Shown here: positions 15,747 to 26,152 of the stretch, in pieces
Layout of the letters: every line of letters starts with the position of its first letter
Numbering within the stretch: position 1 is the stretch's first letter
Notes under the pieces: model-generated
Told to the model about the DNA's origin: nothing
Seen by the model: the letters and a program-made list of their open reading frames with translations, nothing else
Database searches by the model: none
Assembly (NCBI GenBank): GCA_025093555.1
Contig: JAIWNF010000006.1
Span: 372,001 to 436,000 of the forward strand
DNA length: 64,000 nt
Reading direction: 5' to 3'
Source: Circinella umbellata
Lineage: Eukaryota > Mucoromycota > Mucoromycetes > Mucorales > Lichtheimiaceae
Program-made: the position numbers and the translations under genes

Positions 15747-16357
15747 TGATATGTGTGTGCATATGTTGATGTATTATTTATGTGTGTTTACTGAGCTCTA
15801 TCGATAATTTAATGTTTTTAGGTGTTTATGGATCTGATCCCTACATTGCCCCAGAACTTTATACCCAACCGACATACGACCCACGACAGTCAGATGTATG
15901 GTCATGTGGCATCGTTTTCATTTGCATGACAATTCGGCGATTCCCCTGGCGTAATCCACGTCTATCAGATCCATCTTTTCGAGCTTTCGCGACAAATCAA
16001 AATCATCAACAGTTACGACTATTGAAATTATTACCACGAGAATCAAGACCTGTAATGGCAACTATTATGGATATGGATCCCAAACGTCGTGGAACATTGG
16101 ATAGTATACTGAAAGATAAATGGGTTCAACAAATTGATATGTGTACGGTTGAAGAACCAGGTGCCCGTCATGTTCATCATGTTTTATCTTTCAATCAACA
16201 ACAACAACAATCAAGGGGTAATTTAGTTCCAGTAATGCCTGAACCACCAGGTGTGGCTGCAGCAAAAGAAAAACGTCGTCAACAACAGTTACAACAACAA
16301 CAGCAACAACAACAAATGTTACTTAATCCTCCACCACAACGTAAAGCACCTGTTTAA
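14003..16357 (+). CDS. HAL/NPR-family serine/threonine protein kinase
   Basis: Probable fungal-specific kinase of the Hal4(Sat4)/Hal5/Npr1 group, whose members control stability and activity of plasma-membrane transporters. Three exons: 14003-14912, 15199-15672, 15822-16357; 639 aa. Residues 1-300 are disordered, rich in Ser, Thr, Gln, Asn and His. The kinase domain begins at about 299 with [19 protein letters not shown] (Gly loop about 308-313), an arrangement typical of this group. Catalytic residues: Lys330 in [13 protein letters not shown] with Asp424, DFG with Asp443, and a GSDPYIAPE activation-segment end (about 465-473). The domain ends near [20 protein letters not shown], followed by a Gln-rich tail. 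The divergent neighbour is an alpha-arrestin; HAL/NPR kinases and arrestins act on the same transporters in yeast, so the pairing is suggestive but unproven. Confidence 0.93.
15678..15738 (+). repeat. (TC)n microsatellite inside kinase intron 2
   Basis: About 30 uninterrupted TC units lie directly after the intron 2 donor, followed by a short GT run. The tract occupies much of the intron and is expected to vary in length between isolates. Confidence 0.9.
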
Positions 16358-17407
16358 AACAAACCTTTTATAAATATTCCTCTACTAATTCATTCATTCA
16401 TTCATTCCATTCATTCATTCATTCCATTCATTCATTTTTTTTTCTTCTTCTCTTCCTTTATCATTTATAAACCAACAACACTTATATCCTTTCTAATTGC
16501 ACGCACATCTATTATTATTATTATTATTGTTATTATTCAGATAATATAAACAACCACAATCTCATTAGTAACGATTATTATCAATTCAAAAAGATACACA
16601 AAAAATATATAACCACCCCCCCCCCTTTTTTTTTCTTCTTCTACTATTGTTATTGTATATCCTTCTTTCACTTCTTTTCTTTGCATACCAAACCTTTTCC
16701 TTATCATTGTTATTATTATTCCCACACCACATCTCGATTTTTATATTCATTTGTTTATTTTCTTTTTCTCTCTCTCTCTCTCTCTCCTAAAAAAAGCAAT
16801 GTTGTGTCAAAAGAAACAAATATTATTATTATTTCTTTGTTTATTATTATTAAAAAAAAAGTTTATTCTATTTTTTCTTTTAATATGGAATAATCCTTAA
16901 TCAGGAACACCATGTGGTTATTTTTTACTGTATTTTTTTTTTTAGTCTTTTGTGTTCTGTAACACATATTATAAAATTTTCAATCGTTACACTTTTTTTT
17001 TTTTCGACCTTAATCTTTCTCCGTGTTTCATCGTTTTTTGAGTAACCCTATACTAAAAATTTGCATTAAAACAACAAATTCCTTCCTTATCCTTCTACTA
17101 CTACTTTTTCATTACATCGATCCACGCCCATTTAGTATGAGAAACTTTTGGACTTATATGATTATAGCTCAACTGGTTTTTTTTTTCAAATATTAAAAAA
17201 GATAAAAAAAAGGGTGGGGGAGGAGAGAGAAAGCCATCATGTAAAATTTACGCATCAATTTTTTTTTCTTACAACTGCGTCTACTAATTGTTTCTACTTT
17301 TGTAATTACTGCGGAAGTTTAACCAGGATGTTGTGTTATCGATTTGTTGTCATGGAAAAAAAAACACAATGTGATAGCTTTCTCTCTCTCCCCCCCTTCG
17401 ATCATGT
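16358..17407. other. Downstream region of the kinase gene, simple repeats
   Basis: No gene recognised. It contains a (TTCA)n block with TTCCA interruptions at about 16388-16436, (ATT)n runs, a C run at about 16613, a (TC)n run at about 16767-16786 and T/A homopolymers. The kinase 3'UTR is presumably here. Confidence 0.5.
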
Positions 17408-17640
17408 ATTGCCCCATATTTTTAAAATAAAAATCATTTATGTTGGCCCTAATATTTTTAGTTTCAAAGTATCAAAGAAGAGCAACTTTGGGGAACTCTA
17501 TATTATATTACCGAGTAGACAATTTATCATAATGAATATATATATATATATATATATAGTGCACGGCTTTTTTCCACTAATAAAGGAAGAGGGGGTGGGA
17601 ATAATATCAAACTTAAAATATGGGCAATATAAGGATTTCT
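17408..17640 (+). repeat. Diverged dispersed repeat, copy A
   Basis: This stretch aligns by eye with 26490-26712 on the same strand. Shared anchors in order: a TTGCCC(C)ATA start, GGMCCTA followed by AGTTT.AAAG, ACTTTG then TATATTAT followed by a TAGACAATTT or TATACAATTT block, and TGCA.GGCT.TT.TCCACTA. Many substitutions and small gaps suggest an old mobile-element remnant. No coding potential is visible. Confidence 0.45.
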
Positions 17641-19195
17641 TTGTTTATGCTTAAAATATGGGCAATTTAAAGATTTTGGCGGAGATCAAATTTCACAAGG
17701 AAAAAAATATAAGATCGCGAATGCAAAGAGCCCTCACATACATAAGTACGCCAACCAAAATATCTCTTTATTGTAATGACAATATAGAAAAAAACGTTTA
17801 ACATATTTGACTTGATGTATAAAAGCAACACAATGTACAGTTCCCTAGCAACTAGTACGATCTAAGGTAAACTGGTGATATCAACCATCATATTTATCTA
17901 CTTGCTGTACCCAAAAAAGTCTACGATTCAAAAAGTGGATCCGACAACAAGGAGACAATGAACACAGCTTTGACATATTTCCAAATTCTCCTGAATGGGA
18001 CATCGTAAAGTGTTGATTTGATAAAAAAAGCTTCCATGACCATTTATATTCTGTCTCGAGAATTGTATTTCTGGATGAGTCAATTGGGAAAGTAGCCCCT
18101 TACTCCTGATTTTTATATATCCTATATACATATGCTTCTCTAGATAGCACATAATAATATTAGCAACTATGTCACGCTATTTCATTATTATTATTACAAT
18201 TCAAATGAAGTTATCTATCTTTATCTACATTATCTTATACAATATTATGAATTAATCCTGATTTGATATTTTCCGAATATCAGTTTTTTTCACCGATCGA
18301 TCAAACTCATCTTGTTCAACTGTAACTGGTTAACGATGCGTCACTCTATTCGTTTATCAACATAGAAATACGATCATTTCATAAATGTTGATTGCCACTG
18401 CTAATTTTATGCATATGATACTTTGAATATTTCTGATGGATGTCTATTTATCCAATCTGGATTGAACTTCTGTTTTTTCTTTGCACAATTTTTTTTTGGT
18501 ATTTCTCTTCTTTCTCTATTTGCTTTATCCGTATTTATTTCAATCCGTTTCGTATCCCCATCTGATATATATTCATTTACAATATTTTGAATGTGTCTCA
18601 TACGTATCCTTGGAGATGAAGATAAAAAACGAAACCGAACCAGTATCCCCAACATGTATCTTATTGTCTTGAAGGCATAAATATAAATCGTGTTCGTCCC
18701 AAATAACAATGCTATAATAAATTCATAGTAGTAGAAAGGATCAGAAAATCATAAACAAAATTCAAGATTGTGTGAAACTGAAACTGACACCCACGAAATG
18801 ACATTATTAATTTTATTTGCTTCCACCATCTAGAGTAGTGAATGTATAAAACGAAATAAAGGCTGCTTAATAATATTAGGTTTATTTGTTTGCACAAGAT
18901 CCAATCGTTGTGTAACCATCATCACGTCACAAGTATTCCCATTTGTAGCATGGCGCATTATATTAGTAAAGCACAGAAATCCGGAGCAGCAGATCAAAAA
19001 TAAGCATTTTATTTACTCGGATCAAAGAAATATATTTGTGCTGTCATGGTAATAAAATTTTATATAAATACTCAATACATAATTCTTCTTCATACGCATT
19101 ATTAAAAATCTTCAAGAAAATCATATTTTTTTTCTATATTGAATAACAACAACAACAACAATGCTTTCCTCATCATTCCAAGACTCAATTCAATA
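17641..19195. other. Gene-poor A+T-rich DNA with possible relics
   Basis: No intact gene. A 17-bp unit (CTTAAAATATGGGCAAT) occurs at 17612-17628 and again at 17650-17666. A frame on + around 17905-18105, broken by one stop, reads like protein (for example SFDIFPNSPEWDIVK and VSRIVFLDESIGKVAPYS), and a minus-strand open frame at 18407-18709 has a basic C-terminus. Neither matches a family I know. Confidence 0.35.
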
Positions 19196-20028
19196 CAGAG
19201 GATCCCCATTAATTTCATAGGGCCATTTTCCATTTTTTTTGTGAAAATAAAGAGGTGTGAAAATTAACGGATACTATGAAATTTTTCTCCAAGAATGTGC
19301 ATATATTGAATACTTCAGCTCACTACTGTATATCTTTTACGTATTGTATCAAAATACTTATTAATTAATAAATTATTTTTATACGATTGTTCTTGATGCA
19401 TTTTTGTAACTATTTCTTTTTTTTATTTGAGCACGTCTATAACACTTTTTTTTCTTTTGAAAAAAAGTTATATATAGTGCAGAGATAATTTATTTTTTAT
19501 ATTATTACATTTTTTCATCTTTCTATATTATTGCTTTATATATACCAAAACAAAATAACAGTAACTGAATCTAACGTTGGCTTGACAGCTGAACAGTATA
19601 GTATTCTGGCCGAGAAAAAAAAACTTAACCCGCGAACCATAACAAACCGATCGCTAGCATGATGGGCTAAAAATGAATTCAAGCTGTTTAAGGCACCTGA
19701 TATTACTGTAGTACTAATGCAAAGACTTGAAACGAGAAAAACAAGAAGAGAATAAACATTGAATAAACTCTTCATAAAAAACATGCAAATGGCGTAATAA
19801 AAAAAGTAACCCATCCTGTATACTAATTTAATTACAATCCTTATATTTATCACATAATTTTTTTTTTGAATTACATACCCGTTAGGGATTCAATGCCGCT
19901 AAGTGCTGTGAAAGTGAAATTAAGGGGGATGTGAAAATTTTCTTATGTTAGTTTTACCTTTTCTTCATTTTTTGTGAAGTTATTGGGGTGTGAAAATTAA
20001 CGGATATGAAATTAACGGGGATCCTCTG
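19196..20028 (+). mobile_element. Non-autonomous pogo/Tigger-like DNA transposon relic with TIRs and TA flanks
   Basis: The left end CAGAGGATCCCCATTAATTT (19196 onward) and the right end (reverse complement CAGAGGATCCCCGTTAATTT, ending at 20028) form 23-bp terminal inverted repeats with one mismatch. Both ends are flanked by TA (19194-19195, 20029-20030), the target duplication of the Tc1/mariner/pogo superfamily; the CAG start is usual for pogo. A subterminal unit GTGTGAAAATTAACGGATA occurs near both ends in direct orientation (about 19255-19273 and 19989-20007). Inside is a broken helix-turn-helix coding fragment. At 833 bp it is too short for a full transposase with a DDE domain, so it is an internally deleted, immobile copy. 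The superfamily is inferred from TIR, TSD and HTH together. Confidence 0.8.
19582..19755 (+). pseudogene. CENP-B/pogo-type N-terminal HTH transposase fragment
   Basis: One reading frame, interrupted by a single TGA in the middle, reads LTAEQYSILAEKKKLNPRTI, then NRSLA, stop, WAKNEFKLFKAP and ITVVLMQRLE, and ends in TAA. The LTxEQ...NP...LAxWAKxEFxLxKAP pattern is the signature of the CENP-B N-terminal DNA-binding HTH found in pogo transposases. It lies inside the TIR-bounded element in the orientation expected for the N-terminus. There is no start codon in a good context and no DDE domain. The assignment comes from remembered family patterns and was not aligned. Confidence 0.7.
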
Positions 20029-20151
20029 TATTTATATTAAAAAAAAGAAAAACTTTATTAGCAAAAATAACTTTTGCTACGACACAAAAAAAATAGGGCT
20101 TAAGACTGAGTAAAAAAAATAAGTTTTTAATATATAGCTTTGGACATACCT

Positions 20152-20399
20152 GCTACACCATGTGGGAAGCGTCTTTTGGGGTTCCAAGAGAGAGAGGAAC
20201 CCCTTGCGACTTCTACCTCCAAATGAACCGGACCGAAGCCTAGGGGCTCACTTGGTCAAGCGAAGCGATACAGGATGACCTTATAAAAGAAAAAAAAAGG
20301 GCTAGTCAAAAAGCTGAAACAAAACGTTTTTTCTCGTAGTCGAAGTTTTTTTTTATCACAAACCTGAAGTAATACAAGATTATTTTCTTATGGTGTAGC
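20152..20399. repeat. GC-richer island between 10-bp inverted repeats
   Basis: GCTACACCAT at 20152-20161 is mirrored by ATGGTGTAGC at 20390-20399. Between them, 20160-20285 is much richer in G+C than its surroundings and holds a strong hairpin, GGGGTTCC/GGAACCCC around a purine loop (about 20178-20203). No clear target duplication is seen. It could be a small non-autonomous element or a structured RNA segment. I could not fit a tRNA or SINE promoter to it. Confidence 0.35.
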
Positions 20400-22997
20400 C
20401 CAACTTAAATAGCCTAGCTTTAAATCATATCTACGTAGCCATCTAGAAATGAGTAATATTAGTAAAATTGAATCAAGAAAATGATTGAATACGTAACATT
20501 TAAAATATTTTTTGAATAATAAATCATTACCATAACTTCGCTTCTTTTGTATACATTGCTGTTATTTTGCATGTATTGGTTTTTTTTGCAGTGGTATACA
20601 TAAGTATAACCACATCACAATTATGGATAGTTACAAATATGATTAAACAGAGCATTTCATGCTGCATACATGTTACAATTGAGTATATAAGGAAGCACAA
20701 ATTCAAATAGTACGTATTAGTAGATTTACTCACATCTTTATATCTATAGCTATTCCTTTTATCCATGGAAAAAGTCGTAACTTACTTCAACGAATATATA
20801 ATCGACTAAGAAGACAGCATTTGGGAAAATACATAAGTGACTCTTCTTACAAGGATGAAGAAAGGGCTTTATCAAATCTTTTCAGACTAGCATATCTGAA
20901 TGTAAGAATACCAAATCGTTCAAACTTCTCGTGCTGAATAGGATGGGGTACGTATTGAGTCGAAAAGAACTTGTGAATAACATGGGGACGGGTTCATAAA
21001 GTTATATTTTACAAGATAATAATTTTTAAAGGACAATGGAGCTACTTTTTATTTTTATGCAAATATATCGTCATCCTATTCAGTATACGGACTGTTACAC
21101 ATCCTGATACAATCACATTTATGAATAGCAACTGGTAAGCCCACTACTACTCATTTTCACTTGCTAGTTTGAATAATAATAAAAAAAAAGTCCTCATGGC
21201 ACTTTTGATGGGGTGTATTTTTGCGGATAATGAACATTGTGGATAAATTGGTGGATGAGACAGTCGTAATTATATCATCTTTTTAGACGGATAATGTGAG
21301 TGACAACTTTAACCTGTGGTAAAAATTATAAAGATCGAGATTTAATGAACTGATATATTCTTTTTTTCAAAAGAAAATCGTAACAAGAGTTAGAAAAAGC
21401 TCTTTAATAGTGGAATATAATTTACACTCACGTGTCTTTTTTTATCTTATATGAAAAATATCATAGAACAATTTGCTGGGTACAAAGAAAAAGTGACCAA
21501 TTTAAAAACTTCTGTTATTGTGTAAACTAGATCAAAAACTTGAAAGAAGTTGTTCAAAAAATTATATAAACAAGCAACTTCCACGACAAAATATTTATTC
21601 CTTCACTTGTTTACAGTCTTTATATTCATCTTTTGTCTCAAAACAACGAAAGCTATACTTTTTCAACCCAATTCAAAAAATAATAATGTTTCCATTCACA
21701 TGATCCAACAAGAAAATTAAGAGTGAGATTAACTCTTCATCAAAGAAAGTAACTAAGCGTGAACAAAATAAAAATAGACCTATCGCGTCTTCTAAATTTC
21801 TCAAAGATCCGGTGAGAAATAGTAATGTTCCTGATATTCTGGGTCAATTTATTGATTCAATGGGTGGTCGAGCAACTTATACTCAAGGCATTGATCCAAC
21901 TAATACAGGTGCTTAATAATAATAACCAAACTTATACACTCTCATTATACCCCTAGCTATACTCCCAAGAAAAAAAAAGTAATATTCCTTTTTAGTCATT
22001 ATTTCATTCTTATTGTTATATACCATTTTCCTCATGATAAAAAGCATATCACTATCATTAATATCATTTATCATTACTTGTATTTTTATTAACTATTATA
22101 CTATTATCATTATTATCATATTCCCATCATTATCAGTATCATGTAATTGTCTATTATATTATATCTCAATAAAATCATATTCATGTTTCAAACGAAATAA
22201 TAATTGTCCATCTTTAAACAAATTGCCTTTTTAGAGTAATTTATTACCATATTTGAATTAATATGCTAATTATGAAGAATGATCATGTAAAGAATCTCCT
22301 TTTTAATCATTATTGCTATGTGAAACCAAGATTGGATATTAGATATGTTCATGAGATTCTTTAATAACTATAAAATATTATAATAGTTATCTGGATATAA
22401 TTACGCAGTCAGCAAAATATACGTAAAAAATAAAAGAGTAAACTATTTTCGTTAAATATTAGAATGGTAAGTTACATACTATTATTACTCTATGAATTAT
22501 AATATCGTCATTGACCATAGAATAAAATGTAAGATTATTTGTGGATTATAAGACCTTCAAAAAAAAATATCTTGGAAACAATAAAAAAAAATGGTTCACT
22601 CATTTTACTAACACTCACCAACGGCAAGTATATATTTTTTTGCCTGAGACTTGTTGAAACATTTAGAAGATTTAATAAAAAAACTGGAAATATTTAAATT
22701 CTACCACGAATTCACATAATGGGGATCTATAATATTTTTATATTTAGTTCGAACAAATGGCATTTCGTGAAAAGAAAAGAAAATGGAGGAAATGAATTAT
22801 ATATGCATGGCAAAAAAAAAAGAAATTCAAACGCGTGTTTTTATAATGTCACGCGCATTATTATACCAGCAAAAAATTAAAATTAAAAAAGAATTCAACT
22901 CATCGTCATACGCAAAAAAAAAATTATTATTCATTTATTTATTATATTGTGTTAACTAAGTAACTAGCTGATACTCCGATCATCCTAACGCACTTCA
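20400..22997. other. Gene-poor A+T-rich DNA with two unassigned open frames
   Basis: No intact gene. Two open frames without a good ATG have protein-like composition: 20683-20937 (contains SRNLLQRIYNRLRRQHLGKY) and 21704-21916 (contains VPDILGQFIDSMGGRATYTQ and ends DPTNTGA-stop). The second resembles the C-terminal end of a real protein, but no upstream exon could be joined to it. The rest is A+T-rich without recognisable features. Confidence 0.35.
21704..21916 (+). pseudogene. Unassigned coding-like fragment (possible C-terminal exon remnant)
   Basis: A 70-residue frame, open from just after a TGA and closed by TAA. It is rich in Lys and Ser at the start, then has a mixed folded-like part (VPDILGQFIDSMGG). 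No ATG starts it, no convincing acceptor-donor chain leads to it, and the family is unknown. It could be a terminal exon of an unrecognised gene, a pseudogene piece or chance. Confidence 0.25.
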
Positions 22998-23215
22998 GCC
23001 CAGGCAATTAGATTGCTAACAGTATTTTACATTAAAATGTCCATAGGATCGTACACTCAACATACTTTCCAAATTAAGGAGGTGACCAAATCAAATAAAA
23101 TAACCGAAGCTATTTTACTCAATCTGGCCCATTCCTTAACCAGAGAGCACTTCATGAGTGTAGTTCACCCTGAACTTTTAAAGGTAAAAAGCTGATTGCA
23201 ACTAATTGCCTGGGC
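22998..23215. mobile_element. Candidate MITE with TIRs of about 14-20 bp
   Basis: GCCCAGGCAATTAG at 22998-23011 is perfectly inverted at 23202-23215. The similarity extends outward (CTTCA next to the left arm, TGAAG next to the right arm, one base of slippage) and inward (TTGC). The 218-bp span fits a miniature inverted-repeat element. No clean target duplication was found. A short open frame (23013-23195) lies between the arms and is probably incidental. Confidence 0.5.
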
Positions 23216-25458
23216 ATGAAGCCGGGCCGAAGCAAGGAAAAGAAAAAAAAAAGAGGGAAAAAGAGGGAAAAAATGAGCGTCTTTTATAACTTTTTTTTGG
23301 GTGCCATAATTTTTCGGTACTTCTCCATTTTTAGTAATAGAAGTAACCCAAGATTTTAGTGCACCCCTTTTTTTTACGTGACCGCTTTAAATTTTTTTAT
23401 TTTTCAAGCTTTTCATTGGCTCAGTTAATTTCAAGTACAGTGCAGGGCGATAGGATTACTAAGTATAGTATAAGCTTGTGTGAATAAAAAATGGAAGGGA
23501 GTGATGATTTGAAAGTAAAGGAGCACGGTTGCCATGGCAATGAAGAAAGTAACAACTTGTTTTCTTTGCATGAGCACACACTGTTTCACAGCCAACTCCG
23601 AAAAAAGCACAGACCCCCTTCATCCCATTGTTCTTTTTTTTTTTACTTTGGCAAGGGCACAAAAAAAACAAAGTTTTTGATTATTATAAGTTTATATAGT
23701 TTAATTAAAAATATTTTGACCTGATTCATAAATCGTTCAAGATCTCTCGACTCATTATTGTCTTGTTGGACATTCGTAATGGTGCGATCAAGGGAAAAAA
23801 AGCAATTGTCGGATCACACACACAAGTTTTTTTTTGTGCCACTCAGAATGTAACCCTAATTTTTAACTGACGCTGGATATGACAAATAAAACATTCATTC
23901 GCGTGAGCATAGTAAAAAAAAAACTACACATTGAAAGCTAAAACTGAGATTCTTTTATGGTGTGTAGATTCGCTCTGATGAAGAATAATTAATTGTTATA
24001 GACTCTCATTTTGTGCAGTTGAATGGTAAATATAAAGTAATTTTTTTTAGATACGTACGTACGTCATTTAGTTTTTATCAAAAATGGGTTCAATCTACAG
24101 AATAGAGCAACGTTATAATTCTATACGTGACAAAAACAATAATCATAATGTTATAAAAACATACTGGTACATTAACGAATTTATTCGGATGAACAGAATG
24201 TTGTCATGATGAGTTAAGGGTATAGAAATCAAAAAAATCCGTATGGGTTTATATATAGGTTGAAAAAAATGAATATAATGACATAAGTTATTAATGGTGC
24301 TAAGATGTTCTGGTGATGTGTAGTAAAAAAAAGGGAGACGTTGGTATAGTACGTATAAGATCGGTACAGCTATTGAATTAACTTGTTGAATTAAACTCAT
24401 CTCTAGATCTCTCAATGGTACCTTTTTATTTGACGACGTGAGTAGTGCTTATCTGGGTTTATCATTGGATTATACGGATTTGACAATGTCACAAGGAAAG
24501 CAGCTAGGCGCCAATTCAGTACACAATAAATTCTCTTGTCGTATTATTAGAAAAAACATAAGCTATCATTAACAAAGTTGTAAAGGTAGAAAATCTCTAT
24601 TTTGGTATTGAAAGAAAAAATAATTAAATACGGTCGATTCATTTATCAATGTTGATAATTACAATAAATGTAGCGGTATTGTAAAAGAACTGAGTGACGA
24701 TAAAGATGAAAAGAACAGCCATATTCAAGAGGCACATATATTAACGAACATGAATCTGAATAAATGCATTCCAATTTACAAAATTTGTGTATGTGTGCTT
24801 ATATATATATATTTATACACATCAATTTTCTTCTCAAATTTTCTTCTCCAAAATTAATGTTTCATCATGTACGCATGTACATATAGTGAAAATTAGCAAG
24901 GTATAGATATTTACCTATACAGATGTATTTTATAGTAGTAATAACAGTATTACTAATGAAAAAAGCAGTTCGCGTAAAGCTATAGAGCAGACTGAAATCT
25001 CTATTATGTTTATATTCGACAACATATAACCTAAATTAGTAAAATAGGTATTTAGCGTTGACTTTTCACATCTTTTCACATAATACCATTATTTGGATAA
25101 ATTTACGTGAGATCAACGTCCTCCTTAATTTATGTATACGTAGTTACTAATTACACACATAAGATAATAAATGTTATGCAAGTGTTATCTGTAAGGATAT
25201 ATTTTAACTAAACGACCATTTTTTCTTGCTTACGTATTGATAAAAAAAAATAGCACTATGCATCTATAATGTTAATAGTATAGATGCGTACATTCAGAAT
25301 AAAAAATGTAGAGCTACATAGTTTTTTTTTACGCAGTATTGGGTACAGTAGATTTCGTTACTATAGGTAAATCGTATGCAAGGTTTAATAGCTACTTGGT
25401 ATTTCTCTATGTAAATCAGTTCCCTTTCCCTGTTGAGTGGTTCCCTTTCCTAGTCAAG
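23216..25458. other. Gene-poor A+T-rich DNA with a coding-like relic and an X-box-like site
   Basis: No intact gene. A near-palindromic GTTGCCATGGCAAT lies at 23528-23541. The frame 24390-24572 (contains GTFLFDDVSSAYLGLSLDYT and TMSQGKQLGANSVHNKF), followed by a frame at about 24640-24780 (contains FINVDNYNKCSGIVKELSDD), looks like debris of a dead gene of unknown family. Homopolymers and an ACGTACGTACGT run near 24053 are also present. Confidence 0.35.
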
Positions 25459-26152
25459 TCATTCCATCTCCATGACATGATGTTTCCTCATCAATTGCAA
25501 CCGTTCGCGATTCAATTGACTCTGTTTTTCAAGTAGCTCGAGTTCTACTTTCAACATTTGAGCATAGGCTTTTTTCACTTTTTTCACACCGATTGGATGT
25601 CTTGATGACAGCTCACCGTCCTCAACTACATCATACAATCGACACCCCGCGCCCCACAGCATTTTCTCGGCCTTTACTATCTTCTTTTTTTCTTTCTTTC
25701 TTTCTTCCTTTACCACTTTCCAAATTTGACTCTTGGAAAGAACTTCTTTTTCAACAATCATAATAAGGGAACTCATGACCCTCCAACTCATGGTAGATGA
25801 GTTTGGCTACAGTAACCTTTTAGATTGTAATCAAATTTATTTTGCAAGAGAAAAAATAAGAACAAAATGTTTCGGAAAAAAAAACATATAGTTTAATATT
25901 TTTGATATGTAACGTTAATATTTAGTAAATCAAAATGTCTATAAGCTATATATATATGTCAGTAATTATAACTTTCTCGGGGGGGGGCGTATAAAGCCGC
26001 TTGGTTTGTCGTTGAAGATTCCATTGATTATGTCCACAAAACGTTGAAATAAGCGGGTGGATTGTGTCCCAACGCATTTTTAACGATGTAAGCGTACGAA
26101 TCACAAGCTGTGGATCGTCTCGTCCCATTCTTTTATTCCACTTTTTAACCAT
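25459..26152 (-). pseudogene. Myb/SANT-like (trihelix-type) DNA-binding protein relic
   Basis: Two minus-strand frames appear to be parts of one protein. The upstream one (26152-25946) has MGRDDPQLVIRTLTSLKMRW followed by DTIHPLISTFCG, the pattern of the last helix of a trihelix/Myb-SANT-like domain (sLk.RW..I...i..F.G). The downstream one (25791-25459) has a Lys/Glu-rich linker, a SRHPIGVKKVKKAY motif and a C-terminal coiled coil ELELLEKQSQLNRERLQLMR. Such layouts occur in trihelix-like proteins and in Myb-like partners of Harbinger transposons. In-frame stops separate the parts and no N-terminal helices are intact, so I call it broken. An intron between the two frames is the alternative. 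Confidence 0.5.

Noticed and set aside
17148..17654. 168-codon open frame on +
   Set aside because: It consists of translated homopolymers and (TA)n repeats and runs through the dispersed repeat; no plausible protein.
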